NCBI GenBank assembly: GCA_036871055.1
Contig: CP141893.1
Span: 1,364,001-1,428,000 of the forward strand
DNA from: Bisbaumannia sp015645095
GTDB lineage: Bacteria > Pseudomonadota > Gammaproteobacteria > Pseudomonadales > Halomonadaceae
Length of the DNA: 64,000 nucleotides
Direction: 5' to 3'
Under the pieces are notes generated by a model that was not told the origin of the DNA, ran no database searches, and saw only the letters and a list, made by a program, of their open reading frames with translations. Each line of letters starts with the position of its first letter. The first letter of the stretch is position 1. Positions 49,961 through 57,851 of the stretch are shown piece after piece. The position numbers and the translations under genes are program-made.

Positions 49961-51334
49961 CTAAAAGAAGGTCAGGCCGACCTGGAAGAGGCGCTCCACG
50001 TCGCGGATGCGGCGCTTGTCGATCACGAACAGGATCACGTGGTCGCCGGACTCCACCACCACGTCGTCGTGGGCGATCAGCACCTCCTTGCCGCGCACGA
50101 TGGCGCCGATGGTGGTGCCGCCGGGCAGGTCGATCTCGCCGATGGCGCGGCCCACCACCCGGGAGGAGCGCGCATCGCCGTGGGCGATCGCCTCGATCGC
50201 CTCGGCGGCACCGCGGCGCAGGGAGTGGACATTGACGATATCGCCGCGCCGCACATGGGTCAGCAGGCTGCCGATGGTGGCCTGCTGGGGGGAGATGGCG
50301 ATATCGATCTCGCCGCCCTGCACCAGGTCCACGTAGGCGGCGTTGTTGATCAGGGTCAGCACCCGCCGGGCGCCGAGGCGCTTGGCCAGCATCGACGACA
50401 TGATATTGACCTCGTCGTCGTTGGTCAGGGCGCAGAAGATATCGCAGTCCTCGATGTTCTCCTCCAGCAGCAGGCGCTTGCTGGTGGCGCTGCCGTGGAG
50501 CACCACGGTGCGGTCGAGGCGCTCGGAGAGGGTGGTGCAGCGCTCCAGGCTATGCTCGATGATCTTCACCTGATGGCTGTGCTCGAGCATCTCGGCGAGG
50601 CGCTCGCCGATATTGCCGCCGCCGGCGATCACCACTCGGCGGAAGTCCCGCTCGACCCGGCGCAGCTCGCTCATCACCGCGCGGATATCGCGGCGGGCGG
50701 CGAGGAAGAACACCTCGTCGTCGGCCTCGATCACGGTATCGCCCCGCGGGATGATCGGCCGGTTGCGGCGGTAGATGGCCGCCACCCGGGTATCCACGCT
50801 GGGCATATGGCGGCGCAGGAAGCCCAGGTCCTGGCCCACCAGGGGGCCGCCGTAGAAGGCCTCCACCGCCACCAGCTGCACCTGGCCGCCGGCGAACTCC
50901 AGCACCTGCAGGGCGCCGGGGTACTCGATCAGGCGGCGGATATGGTCGGTGACCACCTGCTCGGGGCTGATCAGCACGTCGATGGGCACCGCCTCGTGGG
51001 CGAACAGGCCCTTGCGGGTCAGGTAGGCGGTGGCGCGGACCCGGGCGATCTTGGTGGGGGTGCGGAAGAGGGTGTGGGCGACCTGGCAGGCGATCATGTT
51101 GACCTCGTCCTGGCTGGTCACCGCGATCAGCATGTCGGCGTCCTCGCAGCCGGCCTGGCGCAGCACCATGGGGTAGGAGGCGGGGCCGCTGACGGTGCGG
51201 ATATCGAGGCGGTTGTGCAGCTCGCGCAGCCGCTCGCCGTCGGTGTCCACCACCGTGATGTCGTTCTCCTCGTGGGCCAGGTGTTCGGCCAGGGTGCCGC
51301 CGACCTGACCGGCGCCGAGAATGATGATCTTCAT
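49961..51334 (-). CDS. trkA: Trk potassium uptake regulatory subunit TrkA
   Basis: 457-residue cytoplasmic protein with two RCK halves. Each has an NAD-binding glycine motif (IIILGAGQVGGTLAEHL at 1-17 and VVIAGGGNIGERLAEML near 233) and a TrkA_C domain. It gates TrkH according to NADH/ATP state. The length equals E. coli TrkA (458). AGGAG precedes the ATG. It is the last gene of trkH-kdpD-kdpE-trkA, 27 bp after kdpE. Confidence 0.96.
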   Translation of the reverse strand: MKIIILGAGQVGGTLAEHLAHEENDITVVDTDGERLRELHNRLDIRTVSGPASYPMVLRQAGCEDADMLIAVTSQDEVNMIACQVAHTLFRTPTKIARVRATAYLTRKGLFAHEAVPIDVLISPEQVVTDHIRRLIEYPGALQVLEFAGGQVQLVAVEAFYGGPLVGQDLGFLRRHMPSVDTRVAAIYRRNRPIIPRGDTVIEADDEVFFLAARRDIRAVMSELRRVERDFRRVVIAGGGNIGERLAEMLEHSHQVKIIEHSLERCTTLSERLDRTVVLHGSATSKRLLLEENIEDCDIFCALTNDDEVNIMSSMLAKRLGARRVLTLINNAAYVDLVQGGEIDIAISPQQATIGSLLTHVRRGDIVNVHSLRRGAAEAIEAIAHGDARSSRVVGRAIGEIDLPGGTTIGAIVRGKEVLIAHDDVVVESGDHVILFVIDKRRIRDVERLFQVGLTFF

Positions 51335-51361
51335 GGGGAGAGCTCCTGTGGCCGGATCGGC

Positions 51362-52081
51362 CTAGTCGTCGGAATCGTCGGGTTCCACCTGCAACCGATA
51401 GCCGACGCCGGCTTCCGTTTGCAGCAGGGCGGGGGCCTGGGGGGTGTCCCCCAGCTTATGGCGCAGTCGGCTGACCACGATTCTCAGGTAGTGGGTGTCT
51501 TCGGCATGGCTGGGCCCCCAGATCTCCCGTAACAGTTGCGTCTGGGTCACCACCCGGCCGGCATGGCGGCAGAGCTTCTCGAGGACGGCGTACTCCTTGG
51601 GGGTCAGGTGCAGGTCCGCCTCCGCCAGCCGCACCCGACGCTTCAGCAGGTCGATACGCAACTCGCCCTGGTGGAACCGGGATGCGAGGGCCTCCCCCTG
51701 CTGGCTGGCGCGAAAGCGCAGCAGCCGACGCACCCGGGCGAGTAGCTCCTGGATCCCGAATGGCTTGGTGACATAGTCATTGGCGCCACCATCCAGGGCG
51801 CGCACCTTCTCCTCCTCGCGCTCGCGTACCGAGACCACGATCACCGGGACATCGCTCTGGGTCCGCAGGGCCTCCAGCACCTCCTGACCCTCCAGGTCGG
51901 GGAGCCCCAGATCCAGCAGCACCAGGTCCGGCGACTGGGACAGGGCCAGCGTCAGTCCCTCGCCCCCGGTCTCGGCCTCGATGACCTGATAGCCCTGGGA
52001 GGCCAGGCTGATACGCAGGAATCGGCGAATCTGGCGCTCGTCATCCACCACCAGGATGCGTCCGCCGGGCTTAGTCTCCAT
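51362..52081 (-). CDS. kdpE: OmpR-type response regulator, KdpE-like
   Basis: 239 residues. The receiver domain has DDE (14-16), phospho-acceptor Asp in LVLLDLGLPD (about 57) and Lys in DYVTKPFG (about 106). The winged-helix domain has LTPKEYAVLEKLCRHAG and THYLRIVVSRLRHKL. These and the overall length are KdpE features. It overlaps kdpD by 11 bp. No kdpFABC genes are nearby; the neighbouring genes are trkA and trkH, so the likely target is this Trk operon. Confidence 0.9.
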   Translation of the reverse strand: METKPGGRILVVDDERQIRRFLRISLASQGYQVIEAETGGEGLTLALSQSPDLVLLDLGLPDLEGQEVLEALRTQSDVPVIVVSVREREEEKVRALDGGANDYVTKPFGIQELLARVRRLLRFRASQQGEALASRFHQGELRIDLLKRRVRLAEADLHLTPKEYAVLEKLCRHAGRVVTQTQLLREIWGPSHAEDTHYLRIVVSRLRHKLGDTPQAPALLQTEAGVGYRLQVEPDDSDD

Positions 52082-54032
52082 GGTTGATCTCCTCGTCGGT
52101 GGCGGCCAGGGGCAGGCGGATCTCGATGCAGGTGCCTTCCCCTTCGGGGTTGGCCAGGGCGGCGATGTGGCCGCCGTGGGCGCCGATCATGCCCCGGCAG
52201 ATGGCCAGCCCCAGGCCGCTGCCGTGGCGGCCGCGGTCCCCCTCGCCGCCGGTAAAGAACATGTCGAAGACCCGCTCGCGCTGGTCGACGGGAATGCCCG
52301 GTCCCTGATCGGTCACCCTGAGTACCAGGGCGTTACCCTCGACGCCGGCGGCGATGTCCAGGCGGCCACCGGGCGGCGAGAAGCGCGCCGCATTGTCGAG
52401 CACATTGACCAGGGCCTGTTCGATCAGGGCGGGATGCACGAAGAGCAGCGGCAGGTCATCGGGCCAGTCACGCACCAGCTCGAGCCCTTCCAGCGGGCTG
52501 GCCAGGCGTTTCTGGGCCGCCGCGACCAGGTCGTCCAGGGCCACCCAGTCGCGTTCGATCTTGAGGGTGCCATGGCCCAGCCGCGTCATGTCGAGCAGGT
52601 TCTGGATATAGCGGTTGAGTCGTTCGCTTTCCGAGAGGATGCCATCGAGCAACTCGTGACGATCGGCATCGGAGAGCTGGGCCTCGAGTTCGCGCAAGGT
52701 GCTGGCCGAACCGATGATCGAGGCCAGGGGCGTGCGCAGGTCGTGGGAGACCGAGGCGAGGAGGGCGGAGCGCAGGCGCTCGTGTTCCTCGGAGAGTCGT
52801 GTCGCTTCCAGCTCCGTCACCAGCCGGGTGCGTTCCAGGGCCATGGTGAACTGACTCAGCATGGTGTTCAGCAGCGTCGCCTCTTCCGGCGACAGAGTGC
52901 GTTCCTCCAGGGCGATGGCGACCACCCCCAGGCAGCGCCGCTGTTCCATCAGCGGGATCAGGCGCCACGCCTGCCCCCCCAGGGTCTCGGTGCCATGGCC
53001 GCTGGGCCGTCCCTGCTGCCAGCTCCAGGCGGCGGCATTCAAGGCCGTCTCGGGGAGGCGCAGGGCGCCGGGGAGCGCCTCGGCGATACGCAGGCCACTT
53101 TCCCCGGCCTGGCGTTCGAGGAAGGCCACCGGGACCCTGAGCCACTGCTCCAGCGACTGGAGGCCGACCCGCCGCACGCCCGGGGTGTCCATGGCCACCG
53201 ACAGGGCCTGAGCGTATTGCAGCAGCCGATGGGTCTGGTCGCGGCTCTCGCGCAGGGCGAGCAGTCGACGGCGGCCCCGCCCGGCCAACTGCCCCACGGT
53301 GATGGCCACCAGCAGGAAGAAGATCACGGTAAGCAGCTGGTCCTGCTCGACCATGGCCAACGACAGCTTCGGCTCGGTGAAGAAGACATTGAACGCCAGG
53401 AAGCCGAGTACGGCGCTGAGCATGGCCGCGCCGGTCCCCGCCATGGCCGCGCTGGCGAGGACCGCGGCGAGGAAGAGCAGCGAGAGGTCGGCGAGTTCCA
53501 GCCAGGACTCGAGAGCCAGGGCCGCGATCAGGGCCACCAGGGTCGTCGCCGCACCGGCCACCAGGGGAGCACGCCGACGCCAGTTCAGGTGCCGATGGCG
53601 CGGCCGGAAGTGTGGTCGGGGGCGTGCCTCGGCCACCACCACCAGGTCATAGGGGCCACCGAGACGTGCCAATTGCTCCGCCAGGGGGCGACGCCAGAAC
53701 CGCCACCCGGAGGGCCTGGCACCGCCCACCAGCAGGGTGGCGACCCCCTGATCCCGGGCATGGTTGGCCAGTTCCCAGGCTCGCTGCTGTCCCGGAAGCA
53801 CCCGGGTTTCGCCGCCCAGCCGCTGGACCTGGGCGAAGTCGCGTTCCAGCACCAGGCGACGACCCGGAGCCTCGCGCCCCTTGTCCACGTAGACGGCACA
53901 CCAGCGTACCCCGTCCCGGGACGCCAGGCGGTGGGCGGCGCGCACCAGGGCGGCATCTTCCTCACCGCCGCTGAGCCCTACCATCAGGCGCAGTGGAAGG
54001 CTTGTCATCATGTCCCTCGAATCCGTATTCAT
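52071..54032 (-). CDS. kdpD: KdpD-like sensor kinase lacking the N-terminal KdpD domain
   Basis: 653 residues if begun at the ATG at 54032; ATGs at 54011 and 54008 are also possible and the last has better spacing (AGGG-ACATG). It starts at the universal-stress-like domain (about 15-135, RLMVGLSGGEEDAALVRAA). Four membrane helices follow (about 157-250, with the AFNVFFTEPKLSL block of KdpD), then a GAF-like region, HisKA with His430 (SVSHDLRTPLASIIG) and an HATPase. The usual first ~220 residues of KdpD, with their Walker A ATP site, are absent. It forms a two-component pair with KdpE, with which it overlaps. Confidence 0.88.
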   Translation of the reverse strand: MNTDSRDMMTSLPLRLMVGLSGGEEDAALVRAAHRLASRDGVRWCAVYVDKGREAPGRRLVLERDFAQVQRLGGETRVLPGQQRAWELANHARDQGVATLLVGGARPSGWRFWRRPLAEQLARLGGPYDLVVVAEARPRPHFRPRHRHLNWRRRAPLVAGAATTLVALIAALALESWLELADLSLLFLAAVLASAAMAGTGAAMLSAVLGFLAFNVFFTEPKLSLAMVEQDQLLTVIFFLLVAITVGQLAGRGRRRLLALRESRDQTHRLLQYAQALSVAMDTPGVRRVGLQSLEQWLRVPVAFLERQAGESGLRIAEALPGALRLPETALNAAAWSWQQGRPSGHGTETLGGQAWRLIPLMEQRRCLGVVAIALEERTLSPEEATLLNTMLSQFTMALERTRLVTELEATRLSEEHERLRSALLASVSHDLRTPLASIIGSASTLRELEAQLSDADRHELLDGILSESERLNRYIQNLLDMTRLGHGTLKIERDWVALDDLVAAAQKRLASPLEGLELVRDWPDDLPLLFVHPALIEQALVNVLDNAARFSPPGGRLDIAAGVEGNALVLRVTDQGPGIPVDQRERVFDMFFTGGEGDRGRHGSGLGLAICRGMIGAHGGHIAALANPEGEGTCIEIRLPLAATDEEINHGD

Positions 54033-54040
54033 CGTCTCGC

Positions 54041-55522
54041 TCAGCGCCGCCAGAACATCGGCGTCAGCAGTACCAGCACGGTCAGGATCTCCAGCCTGCC
54101 CAGCAGCATGCCCAGGCAGAGCAGCCACTTGGCGGTATCCGGCAGGGACGCGAAGTTGCCGGCCGGCCCCACGGTATCGCCGAGCCCCGGGCCCACGTTG
54201 GCGACCGCGGTCACCGCCGAGGAGAGGGCGGTCATATAGTCCAGGCCCAGGGCGGCGAGCCCCAGTGCCAGGCCGGCGATGGTCAGGAAGAAGAAGAACG
54301 AGAAGGCCACCACGCCGCGAGTGATCTCGTCGGTCAACGGCTGGTGGTTGTAGCGGGAGGCGAAGACCCCCCGGGGGTGGATCAGGAAGGTCAGCTGATT
54401 CTTCAGCAGGGTGGCGGCAACCTGAAAGCGAAAGATCTTCATGCCGCCACTGGTGGAACCGCTACAGCCGCCCATGAACATCAGATAGAAGAACGCCATG
54501 ATCGCCAGTGATCCCCAGGTGCCATAGTCATCCGAGGCGTAACCGGTGGTGGTCACCACCGAGATCACATTGAAGGTGACATGGGTCAGGGCCTCGAAGG
54601 CCGCGGTGCCCTGGCCGATACGCCAGGCGCTCAAGCCGACGATGGCGGTGGCCAGCAGTAGCAGTAATCCCCGCACCTGCTGGTCCCGCCAGAGCGCCAG
54701 TCGCGAGCCCCGCAGCATGCGGATATAGAGCACGAAGGGCAGGGCCCCGGCGAGCATGAATAGCGAGCCCATCCACAGCAGGTGGGGACGGTCCACATAG
54801 GCGCCGAAGGAGGCGTCGGAGTTGGCGAAGCCACCGGTGGCGAGCGATGTCATGGCATGCACCACGGCATCCAGCGGCAGCATGCCCCCCAGCCAGTAGG
54901 CGAGCATCGCGGCCAGCGTAAAGCCGCAGTAGACCCCCAGGGTGGCCTTGGCGATACCGCCGGTGCGGGGCATCACCTTGTCCGACCAGTCCGAAGACTC
55001 GGTGTGGAAGAGGCGCATGCCGCCCACCTTGAGGAAGGGCAGGATGGCGATGCCCATGACGATGATGCCGATGCCCCCCAGCCACTGCATCAGGCCCCGC
55101 CACAGCTTGATGCCGTCGGAGAGGGTCTCGATGCTCTCCATGACGGTGGAGCCGGTGGTGGTGATCGCCGATACCGATTCGAAGACCGCATTGGTGAAGG
55201 AGAGCTGGGGTGCCCCCAGGACCAGGGGCAGGCTGGCGAAGGCGCTGACGCTGAGCCAACTGAGGGTGGTGAGCAGGAACATCTGCCAGGGCTTGAAGGC
55301 GATCTCGATGCGGCGCGTACCTGCCCAGACCAGGGCCACCGCCACCAGCACCAGGCCGATGGACTGGGCGAAGGCGTGAGCATCCGGCTCCCGCTCGATC
55401 ACCAGCACCAGCCAGGGGATCGCCATAAAGGCCGCCAGCACCAGCCAGAGTATGGCCAGCACCTTGAGTATCGGGGCCCAGTTCAACCAGTGCTCCCGGA
55501 TCCTGCGCCGCAATATCGCCAT
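54041..55522 (-). CDS. trkH: Potassium transporter TrkH/TrkI
   Basis: 493-residue membrane protein with the four pore repeats of the TrkH/KtrB superfamily. Filter segments are ITTTGSTV, LATGGFAN, TTTGYAS and NVGPGLG. The length matches TrkH of E. coli and TrkI of Halomonas elongata. It carries potassium inward, the first response to osmotic upshift in a salt-adapted bacterium. First gene of the operon; an 8-bp gap separates it from kdpD. Confidence 0.94.
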   Translation of the reverse strand: MAILRRRIREHWLNWAPILKVLAILWLVLAAFMAIPWLVLVIEREPDAHAFAQSIGLVLVAVALVWAGTRRIEIAFKPWQMFLLTTLSWLSVSAFASLPLVLGAPQLSFTNAVFESVSAITTTGSTVMESIETLSDGIKLWRGLMQWLGGIGIIVMGIAILPFLKVGGMRLFHTESSDWSDKVMPRTGGIAKATLGVYCGFTLAAMLAYWLGGMLPLDAVVHAMTSLATGGFANSDASFGAYVDRPHLLWMGSLFMLAGALPFVLYIRMLRGSRLALWRDQQVRGLLLLLATAIVGLSAWRIGQGTAAFEALTHVTFNVISVVTTTGYASDDYGTWGSLAIMAFFYLMFMGGCSGSTSGGMKIFRFQVAATLLKNQLTFLIHPRGVFASRYNHQPLTDEITRGVVAFSFFFFLTIAGLALGLAALGLDYMTALSSAVTAVANVGPGLGDTVGPAGNFASLPDTAKWLLCLGMLLGRLEILTVLVLLTPMFWRR

Positions 55523-55616
55523 CCTGTGTCCCTTGTCCCGATCAGACCCGCCCGTGTCCGGCTATGCCATCATGGATGGGGCTAAAAAGTCCGTAAAAAT
55601 TCACCAGGACAGGCGA

Positions 55617-57026
55617 TTACAGTGTCTCCCAGGGCAGCGGTGGCGGCGACTCCAGGGCCTCGCGCACCAGCGCCAGGGCCCGCTCGAGCGGATCGCGGCT
55701 GGTGGCGGCGCTCAGGCACAGGCGCAGCGCCTGGGGTGCCGGCTCGCTGCCCACGCAGAAGGGCTCGGCGCTGGTCAGGCGCAGGCCGCGCTGGGCCAGC
55801 GTTGCCTGCAGGGCGGCGCCGCGCAGGCCGTTGGGCAGCGGCAGCCAGAGGTTGGAGCCGTGGGGGCGCCCCTCCACGGGGATGCCGGCCAGGCGCTCCC
55901 GGGCCAGGGCCTGTCGGGCCCCCAGCTCTTCGGTCTGCCAGGCCAGCAGGCGGTCGGCGTCTTCGCTTGCCACCCAGCGGCATACCGCCTCCACCATCAG
56001 CGGCGGCACCATCCAGCTCTGGGCGCGCAATGTCGCGCCGAGGCGTTCGCGCAGGGCCTCCGGCACGCAGAGGGTACCGATGCGCAGGCCCCCGGCCAGC
56101 ACCTTGGCGGTGCTGAAGATAAACAGGGTGCGCTCCGGGGCCAGGGTCAGCAGTGGCGTGCCGCGCTCCGCGGCGGGCAGGTACTGGACCCCATCCTCGA
56201 CGATCCAGAAATCGTGCCGGCGGGCCAGCTCGACCAGGTGCCTGCGCCGCGCCTCGCTCAGGGGGCGGCCGGTGGGGTTGTTCTGATCCGGGGTCGCATA
56301 GACCAGCCGCGGCGGCTGCTGGGCACAGAGCCGCGCCAGGGCCTGGGTGTCCATGCCGTCCTTGTCCAGGGGCACCCCCAGCACCTTGAGGTGGGCCTGC
56401 TGGGCGGCGTTGATCAGCCCCGGGTAGGTGAGGGCATCCGCGGCGATGCGCTCGCCGGGGCGGGTCAGGGCGCGCAGGGCCAGGTCGATACCGTGCTGGC
56501 CGCCCTGGGTCACCAGCAATTGCTGCGGGTCGGCATCGATCCCCAGCAGCCGTTGCAGCCAGGCCGCCAACTGGCGGCGATGGGCCGGCACGCCACGCTC
56601 CGATTGGTACTCCACGGCACGGCGCAGCACCGCCTCGTCTTGGGCCAGCTCACCCAGGATTCGCCCCAGGGTGCCGGCCCGCAGCGGGTGGGGCGGCGGC
56701 AGGCTCATGCTCAGGTCGATGACGCCGTCGTCCAGCGACTCCTCCTCCGGGGGCGCGGCCAGGAAGGGTGGGGTCCCCGGAGTCTCGGTGTCGCGGACAT
56801 AGGTACCGCTACCGACCCGGGCGGTCACCCAGCCCTGGCGCTCGGCCTCGGCATAGGCGCGGGTCACGGTGCCCACGGTCACGCCCAGGGCGTCTGCCAA
56901 GCGCCGCTGGGGCGGCAGGCGCTGCCCCGGGGCCAGCTCGCCGGACGCGATGGCTCGGGCGATGGCCTCGCCGATGGCGCGGTAGCGGGGGCCCTGGTCG
57001 TCGAGGGTGGGAATCCATATTGTCAT
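55617..57026 (-). CDS. MocR-type regulator (GntR HTH plus aminotransferase-like domain)
   Basis: 469 residues. The N-terminal GntR winged helix (GPRYRAIGEAIARAIASGEL, RLPPQRRLADALGVTVGTVTRAY) is joined to a class I/II aminotransferase-like domain. That domain has NNPTG, VEDGVQYLP and the PLP lysine in STAKVLAGGLRIG. MocR proteins bind pyridoxal phosphate and regulate vitamin B6, GABA or amino-acid transport genes. The divergent LysE exporter is its likely target. A palindrome overlaps its own start codon. Conserved residues are intact. Confidence 0.9.
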   Translation of the reverse strand: MTIWIPTLDDQGPRYRAIGEAIARAIASGELAPGQRLPPQRRLADALGVTVGTVTRAYAEAERQGWVTARVGSGTYVRDTETPGTPPFLAAPPEEESLDDGVIDLSMSLPPPHPLRAGTLGRILGELAQDEAVLRRAVEYQSERGVPAHRRQLAAWLQRLLGIDADPQQLLVTQGGQHGIDLALRALTRPGERIAADALTYPGLINAAQQAHLKVLGVPLDKDGMDTQALARLCAQQPPRLVYATPDQNNPTGRPLSEARRRHLVELARRHDFWIVEDGVQYLPAAERGTPLLTLAPERTLFIFSTAKVLAGGLRIGTLCVPEALRERLGATLRAQSWMVPPLMVEAVCRWVASEDADRLLAWQTEELGARQALARERLAGIPVEGRPHGSNLWLPLPNGLRGAALQATLAQRGLRLTSAEPFCVGSEPAPQALRLCLSAATSRDPLERALALVREALESPPPLPWETL

Positions 57027-57035
57027 GGTGACAAT
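57019..57035. promoter_or_regulatory. Palindrome ATTGTCA-N3-TGACAAT over the mocR start
   Basis: Perfect 7-bp arms with a 3-bp centre covering the ATG of the regulator gene. Two further related words, ATTGTGCCCAT (57054-57064) and inverted ATGGGTGCAAT (57121-57131), lie in the same divergent region. Autoregulation and control of the exporter are likely. Confidence 0.5.
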
Positions 57036-57134
57036 AAAACCTTTGACGGAGAAATTGTGCCCATTATGCTGAGTTTAGGCGCGAATGTCGCGCATTTCTC
57101 CCCAATGATCGCATAATTGTATGGGTGCAATATT

Positions 57135-57737
57135 ATGGAAGCCTTGGCATTCCTGGGCCCGGCGGCCCTCTATATGATCTCCATGACCATCACTCCCGGC
57201 CCCAATAACGTGATGCTCACCGCCTCCGGGGCCAACTACGGCTTCCTGCGCACCCTGCCGCATATCTTCGGCATCCTGGGGGGCTGTTTCCTGCTCTTCG
57301 CCGGCATCGCCCTGGGCCTGGGGCTGCTCTTCGAACGCTTCCCCCTGGTGCAGACCGCGCTGCGCCTGATCGGCAGCGCCTACCTGCTCTACCTGGCCTG
57401 GCGCATCGCCACCGCGCCACCGCCGGACCTGCGCCGGCGCGGCGAGGGGCACCCGCTGACCTTCTGGCAGGCGGCGGCCTTCCAGTTCGCCAACCCCAAG
57501 GCCTGGGTGATGGGCCTGGCGCTGATGGCGGGCTTCTTGCCCGAGGGCGGCGACACCTGGGTCAATGCCCTGCTGCTGGCAGCCTTCGCCGAGCTGGTGG
57601 CGCTGCCCTGTATCGCGGTCTGGGCCGGCTTCGGCACCGCTATCGGCCGCTGGCTCGACAGCCCCCGGGCCTGGCGGGTCTTCAACGCCCTGATGGGCGC
57701 GCTGACCGCCGCCTGCGTCTACTTTATTCTCGCCTAG
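57135..57737 (+). CDS. LysE family amino acid exporter
   Basis: 200 residues with six membrane helices; the opening ALAFLGPAALYMISMTITPGPNN contains the family signature TPGPNN, and AFQFANPKAWVMGLALM is the conserved second block. It would export an amino acid or derivative. I use the ATG at 57135 because the family start is right after it; a TTG at 57117 would add six residues. No strong ribosome binding site precedes it, so the transcript may be nearly leaderless. Divergent from the MocR gene by about 108 bp. Confidence 0.87.
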   Translation: MEALAFLGPAALYMISMTITPGPNNVMLTASGANYGFLRTLPHIFGILGGCFLLFAGIALGLGLLFERFPLVQTALRLIGSAYLLYLAWRIATAPPPDLRRRGEGHPLTFWQAAAFQFANPKAWVMGLALMAGFLPEGGDTWVNALLLAAFAELVALPCIAVWAGFGTAIGRWLDSPRAWRVFNALMGALTAACVYFILA

Positions 57738-57851
57738 GCGTGACTTTCTCCCCAGGGGGCCCGTGGAGTGAATGGTGCCACCCACTAGCGTTGAACCCCG
57801 TTATCCCGTTGCCGGCTAGGGTGGTAACAGGGCTGGCCGGGGGAGACGCCG

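Noticed and set aside
49808..51532. 574-codon plus-strand frame opposite trkA
   Set aside because: Shadow of trkA with no ribosome binding site or motif.
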